Below are positions 9,674-18,542 of a stretch of 64,000 nt of DNA, in pieces. Made by a program: the position numbers and the translations under genes. The stretch spans positions 124,001 to 188,000 of the forward strand of contig CAJTIM010000007.1 in assembly GCA_910576325.1 (NCBI GenBank), in the 5' to 3' direction. A model generated the notes under the pieces. That model was not told the origin of the DNA, made no database searches, and was given only the letters and a program-made list of their open reading frames with translations. The DNA is from Clostridia bacterium (GTDB lineage: Bacteria; Bacillota; Clostridia; Lachnospirales; Lachnospiraceae). Numbering within the stretch: the stretch's first letter is position 1; every line of letters starts with the position of its first letter.

Positions 9674-9990
9674 CCCCGCAAACCTTCGTGCCGCGATTCA
9701 CCATCTGAGCAGCAAATAAGTGCAATTTTGGCAAGAAGGAATACAGCTGCACACAAAACGCCAGACAGCGCAACCCCGTGCTTTTCCAGGAACTTTTTAT
9801 TTTCCAGGAACCTTTCAGCATGAATCAGTCATACACAACAATCATTTCGAGTACTATTCCTTGGAAAATGTGGAAAAACTATGATAATAGAGCTATACAC
9901 GTGGAAAAAGAAGAAAACTTCCGCTATCTGTGAGTCCATGCAGACGTTTTACCATGTTCAGGAATTGGAAAGGCAGAAGATTATCATAAT

Positions 9991-10058
9991 AAGACGAAAA
10001 AGAAATATCGCCTAAGACAAAAAAGAATACCGCCTAAGACAAAAAAAGAGTACCGCCC
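9991..10058 (+). repeat. Three tandem 22-23-base repeats
   Basis: The unit AAGACAAAAAAGAATACCGC plus CT begins at 9991, 10014 and 10036; the first and third copies have a few changes. It lies in an otherwise featureless 455-base intergenic region. There are too few copies and no spacers, so it is not CRISPR. Confidence 0.75.
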
Positions 10059-10129
10059 ATACTGCCATATTCAGCAGCACAGGACAGTGCTCTTATAATT
10101 ACAAGCATTTTCCAACAAGCCGCTGCGAT

Positions 10130-10612
10130 CTACAGCTTCGCCCGATACTTCTCCATAAAAGCCATAAATTTCTGCCGTTCCTCCTCCTGACTCACATTGT
10201 CCACAAAGCTCTTGGAGTTCTGCTCAATATCACTGAAGCCGAAGTACATGGATTTTCTCCCGCGTTCCTTAAAGTCCATATCCAGACAGTGATCCTTCTT
10301 CCGGTATTTCACATACTTAACCTCTGAAATCTCAATCTCAAGAGGCTCGGAAAATTCCGTCAGCTCAATATTCACAGGAACAGCCACTAACTTAAGATCA
10401 CTCTCCCGATATCCGAATACAAGACTGATAAACTGATATACCTGTGTGTCAGACAGAATCCCGTCCTCCTTCCAGGTGGAGCCGGTGGTAGCGTAGAGAA
10501 CCTCATAGGAATCTCCCTCAGACACCGCCCGGTTAAATAACCCGCGCATTTTCACCTTGTTTTTCTGTGCTTCCTCCATGTCAATCTTAGGTTTTCTTGA
10601 AAAGAATCCCAT
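10130..10612 (-). CDS. Conserved hypothetical cytoplasmic protein
   Basis: This is a 160-residue protein that I do not recognise. It opens MGFFSRKPKIDMEEAQ, a short basic start, followed by a helix. It then alternates strands and turns (SYEVLYATTGSTW, LKLVAVPVNIEL, LEIEISEVKYVKY, RKSMYFGFSD) and ends in an acidic-basic helix. There is no signal peptide, membrane helix or metal motif. It lies 44 nt downstream of the chemotaxis receptor gene on the same strand, with GAAAGGAAG before its start, so it is probably cotranscribed. A role with the receptor is only a guess from position. Confidence 0.7.
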   Translation of the reverse strand: MGFFSRKPKIDMEEAQKNKVKMRGLFNRAVSEGDSYEVLYATTGSTWKEDGILSDTQVYQFISLVFGYRESDLKLVAVPVNIELTEFSEPLEIEISEVKYVKYRKKDHCLDMDFKERGRKSMYFGFSDIEQNSKSFVDNVSQEEERQKFMAFMEKYRAKL

Positions 10613-10656
10613 AATTCATTTCTTCCTTTCAAATTATTTTTGTATATTTAAACCCT

Positions 10657-12684
10657 CTATTTGATTCGGAACTGCCCGATAAGCTGATTCAGTGTCTGTG
10701 CCTGGTTGGAAAGCTCGTTGGAAATAGCGGCGCTTTCCTCAGCGGCTGCGGAGTTTGCCTGCGTTACCCTGGAAACCTCCTTGATGCGGCCCTCCACGGA
10801 AACAATCATTTCCGACTGCTGAACACTGGCAAGGGATATCTCATCCATCAGCGTCTTGATAGACTGGATACATTCGTTGATGACCTGCATAGCGGAAATG
10901 GCATGGCTTGTGGATTCCGTGCCGGTCTTCACATCCTCAATGGAGCGGCCGATTAAGGTGCTTGTACTGTTTGCAGCCTCCGCGGACTTGGCGGCAAGGT
11001 TCCGTACCTCATCCGCCACTACGGAAAAGCCCTTTCCGGCGCTTCCGGCCCGGGCAGCCTCAACAGCCGCGTTCAGTGCAAGAATATTGGTCTGAAAGGC
11101 AATGTCTTCAATGGTCTTAATGATGCTGCCGATCTGGGTGGAGGACTTGTCAATGTTGGTGGTAGCCGTCACGAGCTGCTCCATCTTGGTATCGGCCTCC
11201 GATGCGTAGCCTGTGGCCCGATCCACGAGATCACTGGCATTGCCGCAACGGGCCGTGCTTGTCTGAATCTGAGCGGTGATGTCCGTCATATTGGCCACGA
11301 GCTTATCAATGGAATCCTTTTGCTGAACCGTTCCCTGGGACAGAGCCTGGGCGCCGGCGGATACCTGGTTTGCGCCGCTGTTCACCTGGTTGGCAATCTC
11401 GGTGATGTCGCTCATAACATCCGTAAGATGAGTGCGGATGCTCTTGAGGCTTTGGGCAAGAACCTTAAAATCTCCGATGTAATAGCTCTCATTTTTCGTT
11501 ACATCTACGGCAATATTTCCGTTGGCCATCTCGCCCAGAATACGTCCGATGTCTTCAATGGTTTTTCGCAGACAGTCGCAGACATGATGGATGGTTCCGG
11601 CAATCATACCGATCTCATCCGTCCGCCCGTAAAAGGCTTCCAGCTCCCGATCCACGGAAAGCTCCAGATTCCCCAGGCGGCTGATAGCGCCCTCCATTAC
11701 CATTAGCTCTTTTCCCTCCCGGTGAAGGATCAGAAGAGTGGCAAGCATAATAACGGCCTCTACCAGTGCGCAGAGAATCCCTACCGTAATGCGCACGGCG
11801 GATACCCGTCCATAGACCTCGGATGCATTGTCGCGGACCATGAAAACCCAGTCACGGTCGCTTAAATACTTGTATACCACAAGCTGCTTTACACCGTTTT
11901 CATCCCGGTAGGAGTAAGTGCCGGCCTCCGTGCTGCCGTCCGTGCGGATTCTTTTTAAGATTTCCTGGTAGCCGATGTCGGTGGTCTCGGTGTTTAGAAG
12001 CTCTTCGTTCTCATGGTACAGATAAGTGCCGTTTTCCACGTTCAGAAAGACGTATTCACTGTTGGGAAGTCCCTTGATATCCAGATTCAAAAGCGCGTCC
12101 ATAAGGCGGCTGGCATAAACGCCGGCGCCTACATAGCCGATGCAGTTCTTGCCTTCAAAAAGGGGATAGTACATGGAAATGATCATGCTTCCCGTTCCCG
12201 GTGATTTCATAATGCCCAGATTCGTAAGCTCCGGGCCGGCCAGAATCGTGTCTTGAAATTCCTTTAAGGAGTCGCCTTCCCGGGTGGTGATTCCGATTGC
12301 ACCCTGGGAGGTGTGGGTCAGTATGTAGGTGGAAGGGGTGCCGATATAAAGACCTTCAAAGATGCCTTTGACGGCGGCAAAGTCTTCCGTATATTTTTGG
12401 CCCTTTTGCACAAGAGCGGGATTTTCGGGATCGGCGAGAAGATCCTGAACCTCGCTGCTTAGGGCAAAGGCTGTCATATATTCCTCTGCGGATGCTACGT
12501 AGTCGTTGATAATGGATGCTCTGGATTCAACGGCGTCAATCATCTGGTTGGTGATGTTGTCTTCTACCATTGATGATACGCGGCTGGATACGATGAACCA
12601 GAGCAGCAGCATTCCCAGACAGGTTATGGCTGAGGTGATAATGCTGATGCGTGTTGCGAGCTTTCGATTTGCTAGAAATTTCAT
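10657..12684 (-). CDS. Methyl-accepting chemotaxis protein (Cache-HAMP-MA)
   Basis: This is a membrane chemoreceptor that passes ligand binding to CheA/CheW. It has 675 residues: TM1 about 12-33, an extracellular double-Cache-like sensor about 40-275 ([38 protein letters not shown]), TM2 about 285-310, HAMP about 315-420, then the helical signalling domain. The hairpin tip reads [20 protein letters not shown] (near 540); SAGK replaces the common EQGR but the key Glu/Arg contacts remain. Ala/Glu-rich methylation helices flank it. Double-Cache receptors usually sense small metabolites. No che genes are in the window. Upstream on its other side is a long palindrome (12871-12988). The gene is intact, and the ATG follows GGGGG at a normal distance. 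Confidence 0.95.
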   Translation of the reverse strand: MKFLANRKLATRISIITSAITCLGMLLLWFIVSSRVSSMVEDNITNQMIDAVESRASIINDYVASAEEYMTAFALSSEVQDLLADPENPALVQKGQKYTEDFAAVKGIFEGLYIGTPSTYILTHTSQGAIGITTREGDSLKEFQDTILAGPELTNLGIMKSPGTGSMIISMYYPLFEGKNCIGYVGAGVYASRLMDALLNLDIKGLPNSEYVFLNVENGTYLYHENEELLNTETTDIGYQEILKRIRTDGSTEAGTYSYRDENGVKQLVVYKYLSDRDWVFMVRDNASEVYGRVSAVRITVGILCALVEAVIMLATLLILHREGKELMVMEGAISRLGNLELSVDRELEAFYGRTDEIGMIAGTIHHVCDCLRKTIEDIGRILGEMANGNIAVDVTKNESYYIGDFKVLAQSLKSIRTHLTDVMSDITEIANQVNSGANQVSAGAQALSQGTVQQKDSIDKLVANMTDITAQIQTSTARCGNASDLVDRATGYASEADTKMEQLVTATTNIDKSSTQIGSIIKTIEDIAFQTNILALNAAVEAARAGSAGKGFSVVADEVRNLAAKSAEAANSTSTLIGRSIEDVKTGTESTSHAISAMQVINECIQSIKTLMDEISLASVQQSEMIVSVEGRIKEVSRVTQANSAAAEESAAISNELSNQAQTLNQLIGQFRIK

Positions 12685-12870
12685 TGTAGATTTCCCCCTG
12701 CAATAAAGAAATTTATTAGAGATTTAGGTTGGCACCGGGTCTGGGGATTACAGATTGTAGTCCGACAATTTGGGTGCGAATCATTTTAACATATTTTGCG
12801 GGGGGTTTCAAGGATGCGGGGGTGTTTTAAATGGCTTTTAATAATTTTTTAAGGAATTGGGGGGCGGACG

Positions 12871-12988
12871 TTCAGACGGGCTACGGCGAAATCCGCCCTT
12901 TGGCTTTTCCATATCCTGTGTTCGGACGGTTCGCGTACACCGGATATCGGAAAAACCAGAGGGCGGATTTCGCCGCAGCCCGTCTGAA
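12871..12988. repeat. Family A long palindrome, copy 1
   Basis: A 118-bp near-perfect inverted repeat. Arms run TTCAGACGGGCT ... AGCCCGTCTGAA, then GGCGAAATCCGCCCT / AGGGCGGATTTCGCC, then TTTTCCATATCC / GGATATCGGAAAA, with GTGT/ACAC closing an ~15-base loop. The 27-base left core from 12905 is identical in copy 3 (48509-48535). It lies in the divergent gap between the chemoreceptor and the channel gene; the rest of this 400-base gap shows nothing else convincing. Confidence 0.92.
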
Positions 12989-13087
12989 CTGGTTTTGGGT
13001 GTGGATGGAGGATTTTTTGGCTTGGAAAATTGAGGGGGAGAAATTATAATAGGGGTGTGGAAGATGGATGAAAGAGGGGGATGGCGT

Positions 13088-14665
13088 ATGAAGGCGAGAA
13101 GGAAGGTTTATTTGGGGGTTGTTGTTGGGGTTGGAGTGGTTTATTTTTGTTTGCTTTTGATTCTTTTTTGGTCGGAATCGGGGGATGGGGATGCGGTGAT
13201 TCGGACTTTTGGGGATGCTTTTTGGTACTCGCTTGTGACGTTGACTACGGTGGGGTATGGGGATTTGGTGCCGGTGACACCGCTGGGGCATATGGTGGGA
13301 ATGGTGTTTTTGCTTTTGTCGGCGGGGATTATGGTGACTTTGCTGGGGGCGGTGGTTTCTTTTATTGCCAGTGAGGGGGTGCCGTTTTTTTTGCTTGGTC
13401 TGCAGAGGAGGAAGAATTGGTATTATTTTGCGGATTGCGGGGTGGAGTCGGAGGCGTTGGCGGGGAATATTTATAGGGAGGATGAGGAGGCGCTGATTAT
13501 TTATGGGGAGAAACGGGGCGGTCAGAGTGTGGTTCCTGATTATCCTTGTGTTTATTTGAGTGCTTCGCCGGCCAGGGTTGTGGCGAAAAAGAAGGGGGTT
13601 GGGGCGGCTTGTAAGGTTTTTTTGATGAGGGAGAATGATATTGGGGTTAATAGGAGAGCGGGGAATCTGCATGAATTGCCGGTGGAGGTGTATGCCAGGA
13701 CCACCAATGGGCAGGATAGGCTTTCGGGGAATATTCATTTTTTTCACAGCTATGAATGTTGTGCTAGGCAGTATTGGCGGTCCAGGCCGCTGTGCGGTCA
13801 TGAAAGGGTGATTGTGCTGATTGGGTTTGGATGCTATGGGAGCAGTATTTTGGAGCGGGCTGTTTTGACGAATATTATTTCTGTGGATCAGAATGTGACG
13901 TATCATATTTTTGGGGATGCGGGGGAATTTCTTGCCGTTCATTACCGTTTGGGGGAGGTGTTTTCTGTTAATCGGGAATCAGGGACGGGGGATTGTTTGA
14001 TTTTTCATAAGGATGCCTGGGAGGAGAATCATTCTGTTTTGGAACGGGCGGACCGTATTATTATCTGTGAGGATGATGAGCAGGCAGGGTGGGGGATTTT
14101 CTGGACCCTGCATAAGTATTACAGAGTTTTTGGGAGGATTGATCTGCGGAGCAGCTGGAGGGTTCCGGGGATTTCGTGTTTTGGGACAAATGAGGATATT
14201 TATACGCCGCAGCAGATTATTCGTACGGAGCTGAACCGGGCGGCTGTTATGATTAATGAGATTTTTCGTAAGTCTGTTTCTTATCCCACGCGGACTTGGG
14301 AAGAGCTTGATGATCTGCATCGGCAGTCTAAGATTGTGGCGGCGGATCATCTTTTGATGAAGACCAGGATTCTTTTGGAGGATGAGAGTATTACGGAGCT
14401 TACGGCGGCTGCGGTAAGGGAGGCTTATGACAGGTATTGCAAGAGGAGGGATGTGGAGAGTGTCAGGGAAATGTACCGGAAGCTGGACCATATGCGCGGG
14501 AGGCGGTTTTATACCTTTTATAATTGGAGCTATGGGCCTGTCCGGGATGATATTGCAAGACAGCATCCGATGCTGCGGCCGTATGAAGAGCTGACGCCGG
14601 AGCAGAAGCGGGAAAGGGATGCGGCCTGGGAGCTGATGGGGCGTATTTCGGCTGAGCTTGAGTAA
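13088..14665 (+). CDS. Potassium channel with RCK-like and RyR-like domains
   Basis: This is a predicted two-transmembrane K+ channel subunit of about 525 residues. TM1 is about 6-24. The pore loop carries the selectivity filter TVGYGD (54-59), and TM2 is about 70-93. The first cytosolic block ([14 protein letters not shown]) and the second ([15 protein letters not shown], about 240-255) look like Rossmann-type RCK domains, the second with a GxGxxG-like turn. The last ~120 residues ([13 protein letters not shown], then [22 protein letters not shown]) match the ryanodine-receptor RyR domain pattern. Start choice: 13088 follows AGAGGGGG; a GTG at 13055 and ATG at 13064 are also in frame. The coding strand is unusually G/T-rich, which leaves the antisense strand open over long spans. 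The ligand is unknown; a nucleotide is plausible by analogy with RCK channels. Confidence 0.85.
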   Translation: MKARRKVYLGVVVGVGVVYFCLLLILFWSESGDGDAVIRTFGDAFWYSLVTLTTVGYGDLVPVTPLGHMVGMVFLLLSAGIMVTLLGAVVSFIASEGVPFFLLGLQRRKNWYYFADCGVESEALAGNIYREDEEALIIYGEKRGGQSVVPDYPCVYLSASPARVVAKKKGVGAACKVFLMRENDIGVNRRAGNLHELPVEVYARTTNGQDRLSGNIHFFHSYECCARQYWRSRPLCGHERVIVLIGFGCYGSSILERAVLTNIISVDQNVTYHIFGDAGEFLAVHYRLGEVFSVNRESGTGDCLIFHKDAWEENHSVLERADRIIICEDDEQAGWGIFWTLHKYYRVFGRIDLRSSWRVPGISCFGTNEDIYTPQQIIRTELNRAAVMINEIFRKSVSYPTRTWEELDDLHRQSKIVAADHLLMKTRILLEDESITELTAAAVREAYDRYCKRRDVESVREMYRKLDHMRGRRFYTFYNWSYGPVRDDIARQHPMLRPYEELTPEQKRERDAAWELMGRISAELE

Positions 14666-14666
14666 A

Positions 14667-14837
14667 GGGATGGAGATGGAGGCCCTTACGGGGGTCAGCA
14701 TCGCGCTTCTGACCGTGTACGATATGTGTAAGGCGTTGGATAAGACAATGGAAATTGGGGAAATTTACCTCTGTCATAAGGCGGGAGGCAAGAGCGGAGA
14801 GATTTGGAATCCCAAAGAAGGGAGAAAAGTGGAATAA
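14667..14837 (+). pseudogene. moaC: moaC C-terminal remnant (molybdopterin precursor synthase)
   Basis: A 55-codon frame from the ATG at 14670 reads [20 protein letters not shown]..., then KALDK and [11 protein letters not shown]. This matches the C-terminal third of MoaC ([26 protein letters not shown]), the cyclic pyranopterin monophosphate synthase of Mo-cofactor synthesis. The N-terminal two-thirds are missing: the channel gene ends one base before the first recognisable MoaC codon. With the N-terminal active-site residues gone it cannot be a working MoaC. No other molybdopterin gene is in the window. It looks like a deletion or rearrangement scar at the channel gene boundary. The family match is clear; expression is unknown. 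Confidence 0.85.
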
Positions 14838-14840
14838 TCG

Positions 14841-14871
14841 GCTTATTTTCCTGTGAAATAAAGCTTTTTTT
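14841..14871 (+). terminator. Probable terminator after the moaC remnant
   Basis: An imperfect hairpin (GCTT..TTTC / GAAA..AAGC around CTGT) is followed by seven T. It separates the channel/moaC remnant from the kinase promoter. Confidence 0.55.
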
Positions 14872-14882
14872 GTTTCTAAATA

Positions 14883-14911
14883 TTGATCGAAACGCCAAAA
14901 TACAGTATGAT
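14883..14911 (+). promoter_or_regulatory. Sigma-A type promoter for the hybrid kinase
   Basis: TTGATC and TATGAT are separated by 17 bases, about 45 bases upstream of the kinase ATG at 14961. The ribosome site is AGGGGGAAG. Confidence 0.55.
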
Positions 14912-14960
14912 AGTATAAGATGACTACATTATTACTTGCAAAGCACAGGGGGAAGAAGAA

Positions 14961-17900
14961 ATGTACCAATGCCATCTTAAGCTTTATCTGGTGGGCGATT
15001 CCTGTAAAGTATTTGAAACCATTAAGGAGATGTCTCCGCTTGAGAGTTTTACTCACACTTTTTCGGAAAGCCGGACGCCGGAGGCTTCTTTGACAGCAGC
15101 GGCGGATGTGATTATTGCCAGGATGCAGGGCGGGGCCGTAAAAGAGCTTTTGGAAGAGCTGATTTCCAATAAGCGGCGTGAAGCCGATCTGATATTGCTT
15201 GTGGATTCGGGACAGATGGAAATGCTCTTGGACTGTCTTTCAGATATTAAGGACGTCTGGATGATGCCCATGTCAGAGGAAGAGGCTGAGTTTCGTTTTT
15301 TAAGGTGGCAGCAGAGCTGTAAGATGAGCAAGGATTTGTGGCAGACCAGCCATTATCTGGAGGCCACCATTGACAATGTGCCCAATCTGATCTGGTATAA
15401 GACCAAGGACGGTATTCATGAAAAGGTGAATAACAGCTTTTGTAAGACGGTCAACAAAACCAAGGAGCAAGTACAGGGGCAGGGCCACGCCTACATCTGG
15501 GATGTGGAGCAGGATGATCCGGCCTGTATTGAGTCCGAACGGATTGTAATGACAAAGAGAGAAACGTGTATCTCCGAGGAAGTGGTCCAGGCCGGCGACG
15601 GCACAAAGCTTCTTACCACCTACAAATCCCCGCTCTATGATCTGGACGGAAGCGTTATGGGAACGGTGGGGGTTGCCATTGACGTTACCCAGGAGCGGGC
15701 CTATGAACGGGAGATTATAGCCAAGAACCAGACGCTTGAGACGATTTTCACCACGATGGACTGCGGAATCATGTGCCATTCCATAGACGGCAGGCGGATC
15801 GTAAGCGTCAACCGGGCGGCTCTGGAGATTTTAGGCTATGAGTCTCAGGAGGAGATGGAGGCCGACGGTTTTGATATGATTGCTCCTACCGTTATGAAGG
15901 AGGATAAGGAAAAGCTTCGCGCCTGTATCCGTGAGCTGAAAAAGGAAGGGGACAGCGTAAGCGTGGAGTACCGTGTCTGCCCGAGAGAGGGAGACATCCG
16001 CCATGTGATGGGCAATATCAAGATCATAAGAGAGAACGGGGAGCTGCTTTACCAGAGATTCCTTCTGGATTATACGGCCCAGAAGCTTAAGGAGACCGAG
16101 AACGAGCGCCGCCATATGGAGCTTTTGCATGCGCTGACCATTGACTACAATCAGGTAAGCTATTTTGATCTGGATACGGGTATGGGAATGCCCCTGAGAG
16201 AAGAGGAGAACGCGGATACCTTTTCCGGTGATGTGTTCGATGGAGAATATTCTCTGGAAGAGAGTATGGGGCGCTACATAGATCAGTTTGTTTATGAGGA
16301 AGACAAGGAGATGCTGCGGCAGATTATGACTGCGGAGCGTCTCAAACGGGAGCTGGCGGATAAGAACCAGAGCTATGTGAATTACCGTGTGATACTGAAC
16401 GGAGAGATGAAGTACTCTCAGTTTAAGATAGTGCGGGCCGGGGGATGGACGAAAAGCCACGGCGTTGTTCTGGGACTTCACAGTGTGGATGAGGAGATCC
16501 GCCATGAGATGGAGCAGAAAAGTCTTCTTGAGGATGCTCTATCCCAGGCAAACCGGGCCAACAAAGCCAAGAGCGTATTCCTGTCCAATATGTCCCACGA
16601 TATCCGCACGCCGATGAATGCCATTGTGGGATTTACGGCTCTGGCTATTACGCACATCGATCAGAAGGAGCGTGTGGGAGAGTACCTAAATAAGATTATG
16701 ACCTCCGGAAACCATCTCCTAAGCCTGATCAATGATGTCCTGGATATGAGCCGCATTGAGAGCGGCAAGATGCACCTTGAGGAAAAGCCATGCCGACTGC
16801 CGGATATTCTCCAGGGGCTCCGCAACATTCTTCAGGCGGATATCCGTGCAAAGCAGCTTGAGCTTTACATGGATGCGGTGGATGTGCTGAATGAAGATAT
16901 TTACTGTGATAAGCTGCGGCTGAATCAGGTGCTTTTAAATCTTCTCAGCAATGCGGTGAAATATACAACAGCCGGCGGCATTGTCAGCGTGCGCGTTACG
17001 GAGAAGCCGGGCGCTCCGGCAGGCAGCGCCAACTATGAGTTCCGCATCCGGGATACGGGCGTGGGAATGAGCGAAGAGTTTGTGTCCCATATTTTTGAGC
17101 CGTTTGAGAGGGAGAAAAATTCCACTACAAGCGGTATCCAGGGCACGGGACTTGGAATGGCGATTACAAAAAATATTGTGGATATGATGAACGGCTCCAT
17201 TGAGGTGAAAAGTGAGCTTAATTCCGGTACGGAGGTGGTAGTATCCTTTACCTTCCGTCTTCATGCGGAGGCTATGAAGGAGCCTCAGGATATCCCGGAG
17301 CTTCACAACTGCCGGGCTCTTGTGGTGGACGACGACTTTAACACCTGTGACAGCGTGACCTATATGCTTGGGCAGATAGGGATGCGGGCGGAGTGGACTT
17401 TGTCCGGCAAGGAAGCGATTCTGCGCACACGGCAGGCCATTTCCCGGGAGGATACTTACTGTGTCTATATTATTGACTGGCTGCTGCCTGATATGAACGG
17501 CATTGAAGTCACCAGGCGCATCCGCATGGAAATGGGAGAAGAGGTTCCTGTGATTGTGCTGACTGCCTATGACTGGTCGGAGATTGAGGAAGAGGCGAAG
17601 GAGGCGGGCGTTACCGCATTTTGCAGCAAGCCCATGTTTTTCTCAGAGCTTCGAAGCTGCCTTCATTCTATTGTGAGCAAGGGAGACACCAAGGAGAAGG
17701 AGCAGGCCGGGAAGGATACGACGGCACAACATTCCCACAAGGGGCGGATTTTGCTGGCCGAGGACAATGAGCTGAACCAGGAGATTGCCGTTGCAATTCT
17801 GGAGGATGCCGGATTTTCAATTGATGTAGCGGACAACGGACAGCTTGCCGTGGATATGCTGAAAAAATCAGAGCCAGGGCATTACCTTCTGGTTCTGATG

Positions 17901-18116
17901 GATGTGCAGATGCCGGTGATGAACGGCTATGAAGCTACGCGGCTTATCCGGGATCTGGATAACCGGGATTTGGCGGCTATTCCCATTCTGGCTATGACGG
18001 CCAATGCCTTTGAGGAGGATAAGCAGGAGGCGGCCAGGTGCGGCATGAACGCACATATTGCCAAGCCCATTGATATTAAAAATCTGCTGAATACTCTGGA
18101 TCAGGTATTAAAATAG
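14961..18116 (+). CDS. Soluble PAS hybrid sensor histidine kinase with two receiver domains
   Basis: This is a 1051-residue signalling kinase with no membrane segment, so it senses a cytoplasmic cue. The N-terminal ~110 residues look like a degenerate receiver domain. Two PAS domains follow (about 135-250, with IDNVPNLIWYKTKDG; and about 255-375, with IFTTMDCGIMCHS), then a further PAS-like block to about 520. The HisKA H-box [10 protein letters not shown] is near 543, and HATPase boxes are NLLSNAVKYT, DTGVGM and GTGLGMAI. Receiver 1 (about 785-905) has the phospho-acceptor Asp in IIDWLLPDMNG; receiver 2 (about 925-1050) in LMDVQMPVMNG. No Hpt domain or output gene is adjacent, so the partner is unknown. 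It resembles the second hybrid kinase at 54888-57434 in its kinase core, suggesting paralogues. Confidence 0.95.
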   Translation: MYQCHLKLYLVGDSCKVFETIKEMSPLESFTHTFSESRTPEASLTAAADVIIARMQGGAVKELLEELISNKRREADLILLVDSGQMEMLLDCLSDIKDVWMMPMSEEEAEFRFLRWQQSCKMSKDLWQTSHYLEATIDNVPNLIWYKTKDGIHEKVNNSFCKTVNKTKEQVQGQGHAYIWDVEQDDPACIESERIVMTKRETCISEEVVQAGDGTKLLTTYKSPLYDLDGSVMGTVGVAIDVTQERAYEREIIAKNQTLETIFTTMDCGIMCHSIDGRRIVSVNRAALEILGYESQEEMEADGFDMIAPTVMKEDKEKLRACIRELKKEGDSVSVEYRVCPREGDIRHVMGNIKIIRENGELLYQRFLLDYTAQKLKETENERRHMELLHALTIDYNQVSYFDLDTGMGMPLREEENADTFSGDVFDGEYSLEESMGRYIDQFVYEEDKEMLRQIMTAERLKRELADKNQSYVNYRVILNGEMKYSQFKIVRAGGWTKSHGVVLGLHSVDEEIRHEMEQKSLLEDALSQANRANKAKSVFLSNMSHDIRTPMNAIVGFTALAITHIDQKERVGEYLNKIMTSGNHLLSLINDVLDMSRIESGKMHLEEKPCRLPDILQGLRNILQADIRAKQLELYMDAVDVLNEDIYCDKLRLNQVLLNLLSNAVKYTTAGGIVSVRVTEKPGAPAGSANYEFRIRDTGVGMSEEFVSHIFEPFEREKNSTTSGIQGTGLGMAITKNIVDMMNGSIEVKSELNSGTEVVVSFTFRLHAEAMKEPQDIPELHNCRALVVDDDFNTCDSVTYMLGQIGMRAEWTLSGKEAILRTRQAISREDTYCVYIIDWLLPDMNGIEVTRRIRMEMGEEVPVIVLTAYDWSEIEEEAKEAGVTAFCSKPMFFSELRSCLHSIVSKGDTKEKEQAGKDTTAQHSHKGRILLAEDNELNQEIAVAILEDAGFSIDVADNGQLAVDMLKKSEPGHYLLVLMDVQMPVMNGYEATRLIRDLDNRDLAAIPILAMTANAFEEDKQEAARCGMNAHIAKPIDIKNLLNTLDQVLK

Positions 18117-18126
18117 AAACTGTGCG

Positions 18127-18153
18127 GTTACCGGGCGCGGAGTGAACAGTAAC
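18127..18153. repeat. 27-base hairpin repeat, copy 1
   Basis: GTTACCGG ... CGGAGTGAACAGTAAC. The ends GTTAC/GTAAC pair. A second copy with the same length is at 50872-50898, differing mainly in the 5' half. Confidence 0.6.
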
Positions 18154-18158
18154 ACTGT

Positions 18159-18183
18159 GCGGGCTGCCGGGCAAGCAGCCCGC
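18159..18183 (+). other. Strong GC-rich stem-loop after the hybrid kinase
   Basis: GCGGGCTGC/GCAGCCCGC is a perfect 9-bp stem with a 7-base loop, 43 nt past the kinase stop. No T tract follows. Confidence 0.6.
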
Positions 18184-18192
18184 AAGGATTGG

Positions 18193-18262
18193 TACAAATA
18201 CACCGTTCTCTAAGGAAACAGGAAGGGATGAGACCTGTTCTCTGGAGAGGGGTGTATTTGTA
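18193..18262 (+). other. Long imperfect hairpin upstream of htrA
   Basis: TACAAATACACC pairs with GGTGTATTTGTA over 12 bp. Inside, TCTCT/AGAGG and ACAGG/CCTGT continue the stem around AAGGGATGAGA. It lies in the ~425-base gap before htrA, where no gene is seen. It could terminate kinase transcripts or act as a leader structure. Confidence 0.6.
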
Positions 18263-18542
18263 TTATGGGAAACTTTTTATTCTTATATCACAGTTTGAAC
18301 ACAATTTACTGCTAAACTGAATATCAGTACGGTGTTCGACGCATAACCGGCCCGGTTGCCTGTCCGGTTATTTATCGTATGCCATACCGGGAAAATTCGG
18401 CGTAACAGCTCCGGGAGGAGCGGCTGCGGTTTACAGGACCCCGGCGGACGGATGGAAGGAAGCAGTTACCGGGGCGCATAAGCTTGGCAAAAGTATCCGA
18501 ATAATAATGGAAAATATGATACAAAGGAAGGAGTTATGGCTT

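Noticed and set aside
9991-10058. Short tandem repeats as a CRISPR or origin iteron set
   Set aside because: Only three head-to-tail units without spacers and no replication gene nearby.
12881-13942. Long antisense frame of 353 codons opposite the channel gene
   Set aside because: It arises from the G-rich codon use of the real gene; its translation is Pro/His/Arg-rich with no motif and no ribosome site.
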